DNA of 64,000 nucleotides. It comes from CAMDKS01 sp964402975. GTDB taxonomy: Bacteria > Bdellovibrionota_B > Oligoflexia > Oligoflexales > RGVZ01. The translations under genes and the position numbers were made by a program. Below the pieces are notes generated by a model that saw only the letters and a program-made list of their open reading frames with translations, was not told the origin of the DNA and searched no databases. The DNA lies in assembly GCA_964402975.1 (NCBI GenBank), contig CAYOEM010000001.1, forward strand, positions 124,001 through 188,000, in the 5' to 3' direction. The first letter of the stretch is position 1, and each line of letters opens with the position of its first letter. Shown here piece by piece: positions 53,101-60,546 of the stretch.

Positions 53101-53961
53101 CTACGCAGCAGATCTACCGCTATCCCCCTTTTTGTTTCCTAGACTCTCTTTCCCAAGAAGCTCGGATTGCATAATACGATCGACCTCGGGATAATCTTCT
53201 CGAGGCATGTACGACTTCAAGGCCTGAAGCAAATACACTGGGTGACGACGTTCTTTGATCTGAACCACTGCTTCAATCACCATGCTGTCTTGCATCGCGC
53301 AGTGCTCAGAATTGTATTGGAGGTAGTCGGCCAGCGGAGAAAGGATCAAGTTTGCAATGCCTACGCCATATAGCGTGGCTGTTAGGGCAATACCCATTGA
53401 ACTTGCGATTTTTTCCATATTCCCTGAGCCCATATGATAGTAAAGCATGATGATCAATCCAATGAGTGTGCCCAAAAGACCAAATGCTGGGCCCATTTTT
53501 GCCATGCTGTAATAAAACACCGCGCACTCACCGAGCGCAGCTTCGTTCTGTTCCTTTTTGATCTCCAGCAGACGTCTTATATCGTCGGATTTGTAGCCCA
53601 TCGATATCAGGGCAACTCCGTCTCGGAGCATGGCATTTTGGATTTTAGGGCCATGAATTTCCAAGAATTGAGAGTCCTTATTCAACCCAATTGAGACTTG
53701 TAGTGCTTCGCGTAAATTGGGAAGAAAGTTGTTTCTGGGGAACCGAATAACGTACCAGGTTCTCTGAAACATTCGCCATAGTTGATGAGACGGTGCAGAT
53801 ATTAGTGCCGTTGATAATATGCCGCCAAAGACTGCCGCGATACCCACCGGATGCAAAAAGACTTTTGCACTCATACCATCGATCTCAAAGAATATGGCCG
53901 ATGCGATGATGGCAATTCCAAACATGAGTCCAAATATTAGAGATCTATTCATTCGCCTCAT
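53101..53961 (-). CDS. MotA-like stator protein
   Basis: 286 residues with four membrane segments. The hallmark MAKMGPAFGLLGTLIGLIIM and GIALTATLYGVGIANLI...PLAD occur in the second membrane pair, with the conserved prolines kept. The large cytoplasmic loop (about 70-150) carries charged residues (RDGVALISMGYKSDDIRRLL) like those that push FliG. With MotB it should form the ion-driven torque unit. Its ATG overlaps the stop of the lipoprotein gene (ATGA). Confidence 0.85.
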   Translation of the reverse strand: MRRMNRSLIFGLMFGIAIIASAIFFEIDGMSAKVFLHPVGIAAVFGGILSTALISAPSHQLWRMFQRTWYVIRFPRNNFLPNLREALQVSIGLNKDSQFLEIHGPKIQNAMLRDGVALISMGYKSDDIRRLLEIKKEQNEAALGECAVFYYSMAKMGPAFGLLGTLIGLIIMLYYHMGSGNMEKIASSMGIALTATLYGVGIANLILSPLADYLQYNSEHCAMQDSMVIEAVVQIKERRHPVYLLQALKSYMPREDYPEVDRIMQSELLGKESLGNKKGDSGRSAA

Positions 53962-54596
53962 GGATTACCTGCCTTTGCTGAAGCCGGGAGATTTTTTATT
54001 CTCGCCCTGAGTTGATCCATCGTTGGATCAATCTTCAAAGCTTTCTCCCACTGAGCTTTCGTCTGTGAGACGTCGTTCAGCATTAAGTAAATGCTTCCCT
54101 TCATGGCGTAAATTTCAGCGACATTTGGCTCGGACTCCTCCAGTTTATTAAGCGCTGAAAGTGCGTCAACAAACCTTTGCCTTGATGTCATTTCCTGTAT
54201 GTCAAAAATCTTCCGCAACACATCCCGTAGGCGCTTGGTCGCCGCGTCCGCAAATGGTTCCTTACTCGCTTTTAGCACGGTGCTAATTGTAGTTTGACTG
54301 TTATCAGTCGGGGATACGGAAATCTCTCGAGCCTCATAACCTTGTTTTTCAAACAGCAACGTGAATGGAACATCAGACGGAAGGGCGGCTTTTGTGTAGT
54401 CGATGGGTGTCACCCCTATCAGCATTTTGTCGTTACCATTAATGTAATATACGGACGCCTCCGAGGGCTGACTTTGAAACTTGTAAATACTCGTTGAGAA
54501 GCAACCCGAGAGCGCATGGAGACTTAACAATAGAGCCAGACCACGCCAGGTTGAACGTGAGAGAATAGAAACCGGATTTGTTAATTCTTTTAGCAC
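53958..54596 (-). CDS. lipoprotein with PEGA-like and TPR-like domains
   Basis: 212 residues if started at GTG 54596, which has AAAGGGG about 8 bases before it; the frame is open further to 54710. A lipobox LSGC marks the lipidation site. A PEGA-like β-domain (SEASVYYINGNDKMLIGVTP) and a helical region with TPR features (PNVAEIYAMKGSIYLMLND) follow. It is the first gene of the motor-like operon and overlaps motA. A scaffolding role at the outer membrane or periplasm is possible. Confidence 0.65.
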   Translation of the reverse strand: MLKELTNPVSILSRSTWRGLALLLSLHALSGCFSTSIYKFQSQPSEASVYYINGNDKMLIGVTPIDYTKAALPSDVPFTLLFEKQGYEAREISVSPTDNSQTTISTVLKASKEPFADAATKRLRDVLRKIFDIQEMTSRQRFVDALSALNKLEESEPNVAEIYAMKGSIYLMLNDVSQTKAQWEKALKIDPTMDQLRARIKNLPASAKAGNP

Positions 54597-54784
54597 GCGG
54601 ACACCCCTTTTCAGAGTTAGTATCGGTCGATAAAATTTGGTCTTTAGACTTTTCACAAGGGGAAGGCCGGCAACACGACAAGAATCGGCTGCAAATCGAG
54701 GAAATATCATTATGAATAATAGATTTTTTTATTTTTTTTCGGTTTCTACCAAATTTTAGTACCTCTTTCAAACGCTCAGAAGCC

Positions 54785-54813
54785 TGCGCTACGCGCGTTT
54801 ATCGGTATATAAT
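54785..54813 (+). promoter_or_regulatory. promoter of the divergent arm
   Basis: A perfect -10 TATAAT lies at 54808-54813, 31 bases before the ATG at 54844. The -35 at 54785-54790 (TGCGCT) is weak. On the opposite strand the same AT-rich stretch offers TATTAT with TTCAAA about 18 bp upstream, so the region may drive both arms. Confidence 0.45.
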
Positions 54814-54843
54814 AAAAGATAGATTCTATGACTTTGAATATGG

Positions 54844-55638
54844 ATGACACACGCCGTGACAACCGGTGCAAAAAAAAATTTATTTGTAAAAATTCAGATT
54901 GGCTCGTCAGGCAAGACGCCTCCGAGGGAGCTCGGGCTCACGAGGTTTCAGTTTGAAGTATTTATTTTTTTGCTGCCCGTCGTTTTTCTATGGGGACTGG
55001 GCAGCACCGCACTATTAATCAAAACCCTTTATTTCGAGCGCTCAAAACCCTTCTATCTGTCGGAGACTCCAAAAACCGTTGTAAAGGAATCAGTGCCGCT
55101 GTTGGAGACCGGTACCGATGAATTGCCGGTGAATGAAAGTTCCCCATCTCAAATTGTTCAAAAATCAGTGGATCAGCTCGAGGATGGCGGCGAGAAGGTC
55201 TCTACCCCCGCAGTTGAGAAGCCCCTTAAGGCGAGCGCATCAATCGTTGCATCCCGATCATTCAAAGTGGATGATATTTTTAACGTAGATTTTTCCGTTG
55301 CTAGAAATTCGGCAAGAAACAGCTACTCGGCAACGCTTGCCATGACGAATCTTAAAAATAAAACCGAGTCGGGTCGCTACTGGTTTTCGGTGCTCGTTCT
55401 TACAAAAACAAACAAATGGGTTTGGTTGACGTCAATGCCGGAGGTGCGCATAAACGCATCTGGCCAGGCGCAGGATCCAAAACGGGGACGCCTTTATTCG
55501 TTCCAAAACTTTAGGAAAAGCGAGCTTGAGTTACCCAAGTATAGCAGTGACATTGTTCGGTTCGAAAAGGTGATCATTGGCTTTGAAAGGGATAACAACA
55601 CGCCTGCAATCGCCAAAGTACAGCTGATGTCCAAGTAA
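54844..55638 (+). CDS. one-span membrane protein of the motor-like locus
   Basis: 264 residues. A short basic N-terminus precedes one membrane segment (FEVFIFLLPVVFLWGLGS, about 37-60). A Glu/Pro/Ser-rich linker leads to a β-rich extracytoplasmic domain (about 135-264) with RYWFSVLVLTKTNKWVWL and YSFQNFRKSELELP. The topology (anchor, linker, periplasmic domain) recalls FliL-like accessory proteins, but the sequence is not recognisably FliL. Function unknown. Confidence 0.55.
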   Translation: MTHAVTTGAKKNLFVKIQIGSSGKTPPRELGLTRFQFEVFIFLLPVVFLWGLGSTALLIKTLYFERSKPFYLSETPKTVVKESVPLLETGTDELPVNESSPSQIVQKSVDQLEDGGEKVSTPAVEKPLKASASIVASRSFKVDDIFNVDFSVARNSARNSYSATLAMTNLKNKTESGRYWFSVLVLTKTNKWVWLTSMPEVRINASGQAQDPKRGRLYSFQNFRKSELELPKYSSDIVRFEKVIIGFERDNNTPAIAKVQLMSK

Positions 55639-55649
55639 AGGACGGTTAG

Positions 55650-56189
55650 ATGAAAAAATTCTTTAATCTCAGTTTCTTCATTATACTAACGCTGACGTCA
55701 TGCTCGAAAGCTAAACCAAGTAGCTCTGCGCTATCTATTCCTGCTTATATCGATATTACCCGTATTTCCGGGGATTGGCACATTCCAGCGCGTATCCCAA
55801 CGATTATCGACCAAGACGCCTTGCAAATGAAACTAACTATTGCGCCGATCGCGAACCAATCAATGAAATTTGAGTGGAAATTCAGGAAGAACTCTAAAAA
55901 TGATCACGATACATCATGGAATCTAACCGCCAATCTAGATGATCCAAAGAAAAACACCTCCTGGACAGTTTCACCCTTTTGGCCATTAAAAATGCGCTAT
56001 GAAGTCATCGAGTATTCCGGCGATTACAACTGGCTGATAGTTGGTTCGCGTGACAGGAAATATTTATGGCTGTTGTCCAGAAGCCCCGACATGAATCCGG
56101 AGCTTCTCGATGCACTGATGGACCGACTTAAATCATCTGAATTTGATGTCGCGGCAATCGTTACGGATTCGCAAAAAAAACTAAAATAA
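55650..56189 (+). CDS. lipocalin-like lipoprotein
   Basis: 179 residues. A lipoprotein signal has the lipobox LTSC. The protein has DWHIPARIPTIID at the start of the domain and WLIVGSRDRKYLWLLSRSPD near the end, close to the bacterial lipocalin (Blc) pattern, then FDVAAIVTDSQKK. Such proteins bind lysophospholipids or fatty acids at the outer membrane. It follows the preceding gene after 11 bases. Confidence 0.75.
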   Translation: MKKFFNLSFFIILTLTSCSKAKPSSSALSIPAYIDITRISGDWHIPARIPTIIDQDALQMKLTIAPIANQSMKFEWKFRKNSKNDHDTSWNLTANLDDPKKNTSWTVSPFWPLKMRYEVIEYSGDYNWLIVGSRDRKYLWLLSRSPDMNPELLDALMDRLKSSEFDVAAIVTDSQKKLK

Positions 56190-56327
56190 CGATCTCTTTT
56201 TCTACGGTTGTGAGAATGATGGCCCAACTTGGGTGAGCCTGGCGGTGGTATGCCTGCCATCACCAATCTCACTAAAGAATAATACGTTTGCGCCGATCTA
56301 AAATTGGGTCATTTTGGAGGCGTTCCT

Positions 56328-56678
56328 ATGAAGTGGGCCGGCCTGACATTATTTGTATTAATATTCCCTCTGACGGTGTGGATTTTCCAGGGATATAGCT
56401 TGGTTCGAAATACTCAGGCAAGAACCTCGTCAACGACCGCTATCTCAAAGCCTCAGAAAGGTCTGGAAAAGAAACCTTCCATATCCAAAACTGCCGAGAT
56501 CGACCTGGCTGAAGCATCTGCCACTACCATGCGAAAGATTAAAGACATTGATAACAAAATTGACGCGGCTAGAACCGAACTGCGGCAGACCGAGACCGCT
56601 CGGCAGACCGTCATCCGGGACTTGATTAAAATTCAGGCAAAAATCGACTCTATAGTAAAAGCTGATCCTCAGCTCTAG
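56328..56678 (+). CDS. small membrane-anchored coiled-coil protein
   Basis: 116 residues from ATG 56328, with GGAGG upstream. An N-terminal hydrophobic segment (LTLFVLIFPLTVWIFQGYS) is followed by a Ser/Thr/Lys linker and a helical coiled coil (about 60-112; MRKIKDIDNKIDAARTELRQ). Size and layout match the protein at 49539-49880. Role unknown. Confidence 0.5.
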   Translation: MKWAGLTLFVLIFPLTVWIFQGYSLVRNTQARTSSTTAISKPQKGLEKKPSISKTAEIDLAEASATTMRKIKDIDNKIDAARTELRQTETARQTVIRDLIKIQAKIDSIVKADPQL

Positions 56679-56818
56679 TTAACCACGATAACCAAGGCTT
56701 AGGTATATTTCATGCTCCGTCTTGGGTGCCTCTGCGAACTTGTAATTAATTGCCCAAATTGCTAGTTTTATTGTCCGTTTTTCACCATTTCAACGGACAC
56801 TAAGCCCGGAGGCTCAAC

Positions 56819-58492
56819 TTGACTCAATACGTTTTTAACATGGTCAATCTTCGTAAGGTCTATGGCACCAAAGAGGTGCTGAAGGGCATTTATTTATCAT
56901 TTCTACCCGGCGCCAAAATCGGCGTTTTAGGTTTAAATGGGTCCGGCAAATCAACACTGCTAAAAATCATGGCTGGAGTCGATAAGAACTTCCAAGGCGA
57001 AGCTTTTCCAGCGCCAGGGCTGAAAATTGGATATCTAGCTCAAGAACCAGAACTCGACAAATCGAAGACTGTGCTCGGTAACGTGGAAATGGCCGTGGCA
57101 GACCAAAAAGCTTTGTTAAAAAAATTTGAAGATCTTTCCATGAAGCTCTGTGAGCCTCTTTCTGACGATGAAATGAATAAGGTCATTGAAGAACAGGGCA
57201 AAGTACAGGCCGAAATTGACGCTAAAAATCTTTGGGAACTGGATCGACACCTAGAAATTGCCATGGATGCGCTCAGGCTCCCACCTCCTGATGCTGACGT
57301 CAGTGTGTTGAGCGGGGGAGAAAAAAGACGGGTGGCGTTATGCCGTCTACTCCTTGAGAAACCCGATATGCTGATATTGGACGAGCCAACAAACCACTTG
57401 GACGCTGAGAGTGTGGCGTGGTTGGAGAGATTTCTGCATGACTATCCTGGCACAGTTGTCGCCGTGACTCACGACAGGTACTTCCTAGACAATGTCGCCG
57501 GATGGATTCTTGAACTTGATCGTGGTTCAGGTATCCCTTGGCAAGGCAATTATTCAAGCTGGCTAGACCAAAAACAAAAGCGTCTCGCGGTGGAAGAAAA
57601 ACAAGAATCCGCCAGGAGAAAAGCTCTGGCAAAAGAGCTTGAGTGGGTCCGACAATCCGCAAAAGCCCGTCAGGCCAAGAGCAAGGCTCGTCTCGCCGCG
57701 TACGAGCAGATGGCCGCCCAAGAGGCCGAAACTTATGAAACCATCAACGAAATCAAAATGCCACCCGCGCCACGCCTGGGTGATTTGGTTGTGGAAGCTA
57801 AAAACATCACAAAAGCATTTGGCGACAAACTACTTTTTGAAAAGCTTAATTTCAATTTCCCGAAAGGAGCGATAGTCGGCATCATCGGCCCCAACGGAGC
57901 CGGGAAGTCGACCCTTTTCAAAATGATTGCCGGCGTAGAAAAACCCGATTCTGGCGAGCTTCGCATCGGCGACACCGTAAAAACTGCATACGTCGATCAG
58001 ACGAGAGACACGCTAGAGGGTGAAAAAACGGTATTCGATGACGTTTCCGAAGGTGAAGAAGTATTCGAGTGGGGACGCCAAAAAATTCAGGCTCGCTCCT
58101 ACGTCGCTAGCTTTGGGTTCAAGGGTACAGACCAAAATAAAAAAGTTGGATGGCTATCGGGGGGCGAGCGAAACCGCTTGAACCTTGCAAAGTGCATAAA
58201 GCGTGGCGGAAACCTCTTGCTTCTGGATGAACCGACGAATGACTTGGATGTTGACACGTTGCGGGCTCTGGAGGAATCGATACTCAATTTCTCCGGATGT
58301 GTTTGTGTTATCAGTCACGACAGGTGGTTCTTAGATAGAATCGCTACACATATTCTTGCTTTTGAAGGCGACTCCCAGGTCGTTTGGTTCGAGGGCAACT
58401 ATCAAGACTATGAAGCTGATCGGAAAAGACGCTTGGGTATTGCGGCCGATCAACCACACAGAATCAAGTTTAAGCCTCTGACCCGCAACTAG
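56819..58492 (+). CDS. ettA: ABC-F translation factor, EttA
   Basis: 557 residues from TTG 56819 with GGAGG 6 bases before it. It has two ATPase domains: Walker A GLNGSGKST and GPNGAGKST, signatures VLSGGEKRR and LSGGERNR, and Walker B LILDEPTNHLDAE and LLLDEPTNDLDVD. There is no membrane domain. The length and the arm region in the first domain fit EttA, which regulates the first peptide bond on the ribosome according to energy state. Confidence 0.94.
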   Translation: MTQYVFNMVNLRKVYGTKEVLKGIYLSFLPGAKIGVLGLNGSGKSTLLKIMAGVDKNFQGEAFPAPGLKIGYLAQEPELDKSKTVLGNVEMAVADQKALLKKFEDLSMKLCEPLSDDEMNKVIEEQGKVQAEIDAKNLWELDRHLEIAMDALRLPPPDADVSVLSGGEKRRVALCRLLLEKPDMLILDEPTNHLDAESVAWLERFLHDYPGTVVAVTHDRYFLDNVAGWILELDRGSGIPWQGNYSSWLDQKQKRLAVEEKQESARRKALAKELEWVRQSAKARQAKSKARLAAYEQMAAQEAETYETINEIKMPPAPRLGDLVVEAKNITKAFGDKLLFEKLNFNFPKGAIVGIIGPNGAGKSTLFKMIAGVEKPDSGELRIGDTVKTAYVDQTRDTLEGEKTVFDDVSEGEEVFEWGRQKIQARSYVASFGFKGTDQNKKVGWLSGGERNRLNLAKCIKRGGNLLLLDEPTNDLDVDTLRALEESILNFSGCVCVISHDRWFLDRIATHILAFEGDSQVVWFEGNYQDYEADRKRRLGIAADQPHRIKFKPLTRN

Positions 58493-58509
58493 ACTTGTAA
58501 AGAGTTGAC

Positions 58510-59133
58510 ATGAGCTACAGTCAGGACCCAAAAAAAAAATCAGCTAAACCCGTAGCTGTTGGCCCAAATCAACTCATGATGCGTCGCATCCTGAAAAATG
58601 GCGACTTTTACACTTGTGGCATTTGCCGGTCGAACCACACGTCTCAGGCACACGCAATGAGTTGTTTACAGACGTGCTGGCGCCTGCTACTGGAACGCGC
58701 CCCATGGGTCGTCGACGTTCGAAGTATCGGTAAGCAGCCATACGCATGTAGCTACTGCCAACGCGGCTATGCCACCGCGGAGCAGGCGCACTCCTGCGCG
58801 CAGGACTGTGTTGCTAAAATCATGAAATCGAGCTCCGGCGTGATATCTACCACAAATCCTAAAGCTAATCGGCCCGTTAGCAAGCCGAACACAAAAGCCT
58901 CTATTAAGCTTGCTTTCAAAAATCTCATCGCCCGCCGAAAACTTGCCGATGCGGCCGTTGAAGCACGACTAGAAAAGGAAAAGGCAGAACAAAACCCGAA
59001 AGCCCCGGCTCCAGAGCCTCAAAAGCAAGTGACTGAGTACTCATGCGAAAACTGTAAAAAGACTTACGCAACCAAAGAGAAGGCCGACGAATGCCTAGCA
59101 TCCCACGCCCAAAGTTCGGCAACAAAACCCTAG
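58510..59133 (+). CDS. protein with three zinc-finger-like repeats
   Basis: 207 residues, no signal peptide. Three Cys repeats are seen: YTCGICRSNHTSQAHAMSC (about 35-56), YACSYCQRGYATAEQAHSC (about 78-100) and YSCENCKKTYATKEKADEC (about 178-202). Each is C-x2-C followed by a helix-like segment ending in Cys and Cys/His. A Lys/Ala-rich coiled linker separates the second and third. Nucleic-acid or zinc binding is likely. It lies 17 bases after ettA, suggesting cotranscription. Confidence 0.6.
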   Translation: MSYSQDPKKKSAKPVAVGPNQLMMRRILKNGDFYTCGICRSNHTSQAHAMSCLQTCWRLLLERAPWVVDVRSIGKQPYACSYCQRGYATAEQAHSCAQDCVAKIMKSSSGVISTTNPKANRPVSKPNTKASIKLAFKNLIARRKLADAAVEARLEKEKAEQNPKAPAPEPQKQVTEYSCENCKKTYATKEKADECLASHAQSSATKP

Positions 59134-59153
59134 AAAAACCTGCTATCAGGCTT
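59134..59153 (-). terminator. small terminator of the DAACS symporter gene
   Basis: On the minus strand AAGCCTG pairs with CAGGTTT around loop ATAG, followed by a T-run. The stem overlaps the symporter stop codon (59146-59148) and abuts the zinc-finger gene stop. Confidence 0.45.
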
Positions 59154-60408
59154 CAGAGTGCTCAGATGCGTCTATAATTGTAGCGGCGACAAGATCACCG
59201 CTGACATTAAGAACCGTTCGGCACATGTCCAGGAAACGATCGACCCCCAGAACAATGCCTATTCCCTCCGCTGGAATACCGACGGACTGAAGAACAATCA
59301 CGATGAGTGGAAGACTGCCGCCGGGCACGCCCGCGGTTCCAACCCCCGCCATGACCGACATGAGCATGACGGTAATCTGCTGTGAAGCAGTTAGATCAAT
59401 ATTAAAAACCTGGGCAAGGAAAAGTACGGTGACTCCCTCGAAAAGAGCTGTACCATTCTGGTTGGCTGTGGCACCTACTGTCAAAACAAAACTCGAAACC
59501 TTTTTACTTAAACGTAGCTTTTGCTCGGCAACTCGCAGCGAGACTGGCAACGTCACATTACTGGAAGCGGTGGAGAATGCAGTAACAATAACCTCACGAA
59601 TATCAACGACAAAGGACCAGACACTTTTCTTTGCGAAAATGGCTAAGAGAGCGCCAAATACAATAAACTGCTGAATACTGAGCCCCAAAAGAACAACCAA
59701 AACATACTTACCTAGACTTAAAAGTAAGCCCCAACCAAAACGACTACATAGTGAAAACGTTAAAGCTCCAACAGCTAGCGGAGCGAGCCTCATTGCAAAG
59801 TCCACGATTTTCATGGAAACGTCTCTAACACTCTCCATAACACGCACCAGGGGATCACCAGAACGCCCCCCACGAACGGATAAAAGAGCCGCTCCAAATA
59901 TGAGTGCAAATACCATCAATGCCAGCATCTCGCCTTCTAAAGCGCGGGTAGCTGCCTCAAATGGGTTTCGCGGAATTAGCTCCACAAGACTTTGAATCCA
60001 AGGCTTGGCACGACCTGCGTTGGAAATGATTTCGTCCCTCTGTGACGATGTCGTTAATCCACCCAAGACAGATGCATCAAAACCAACACCTGGCTTCAAC
60101 CAGGAAACCAAAGCTAAACCGATACCGACCGATGCCAAACTAGCAAATATAGTATAGACGAGCGTCTTTAATGAAATTCGACCGAGTGCTTTGAAATCTC
60201 CCATTTCGTAAACGCCCAAAACGATGGACGTAAACACGAGCGGGACTACAGCCGAAAAGATAATTCTTAAGAAAATTTGACCGATGGGCTGCAAAATATA
60301 GGTTGTCAAAGGCTCCAACCAAGTAACGCCCGAAAAAAACCGGTACGCGACCAGCCCCAAAATAGCCCCAAGAAAAAATCCCGCCAACATTTTAATCGGT
60401 CTAGACAC
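59146..60408 (-). CDS. dicarboxylate/amino acid:cation symporter (DAACS)
   Basis: 420 residues with the glutamate-transporter fold. It has TAFSTASSNVTLPVSLRVAE (serine-rich loop), VGATANQNGTALFEGV, GVGTAGVPGGSL and DRFLDMCRTVLNVSGD. The family takes up glutamate, aspartate or C4-dicarboxylates with Na+ or H+. The usual ATINMDGTA is ATANQNGTA, so the substrate could differ. Confidence 0.9.
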   Translation of the reverse strand: MSRPIKMLAGFFLGAILGLVAYRFFSGVTWLEPLTTYILQPIGQIFLRIIFSAVVPLVFTSIVLGVYEMGDFKALGRISLKTLVYTIFASLASVGIGLALVSWLKPGVGFDASVLGGLTTSSQRDEIISNAGRAKPWIQSLVELIPRNPFEAATRALEGEMLALMVFALIFGAALLSVRGGRSGDPLVRVMESVRDVSMKIVDFAMRLAPLAVGALTFSLCSRFGWGLLLSLGKYVLVVLLGLSIQQFIVFGALLAIFAKKSVWSFVVDIREVIVTAFSTASSNVTLPVSLRVAEQKLRLSKKVSSFVLTVGATANQNGTALFEGVTVLFLAQVFNIDLTASQQITVMLMSVMAGVGTAGVPGGSLPLIVIVLQSVGIPAEGIGIVLGVDRFLDMCRTVLNVSGDLVAATIIDASEHSEA

Positions 60409-60468
60409 GTCGAAACTCCGCTAAAAAAGGGAGCCGAACGCTATACAAAAATATGAAATTTTGACAGT

Positions 60469-60499
60469 AAAAAAAGCCTGACCAAATTAAGGCCAGGCT
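60469..60499 (-). terminator. rho-independent terminator of the subtilase gene
   Basis: On the minus strand AGCCTGGCC (60499-60491) pairs with GGTCAGGCT (60483-60475) with one G-U pair, followed by TTTTTT (to 60469). It lies 48 bases after the protease stop. Confidence 0.8.
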
Positions 60500-60546
60500 C
60501 TCTTTGCTTAGAAAAAATCACTAATTACAGCCTATTGGCATCTTTA

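Noticed and set aside
52411..53961. MotA/MotB pair as a Zorya anti-phage system
   Set aside because: The MotB-like protein is short with a normal OmpA domain, the MotA-like protein lacks the long ZorA tail, and no ZorC/D/E-type genes are adjacent.
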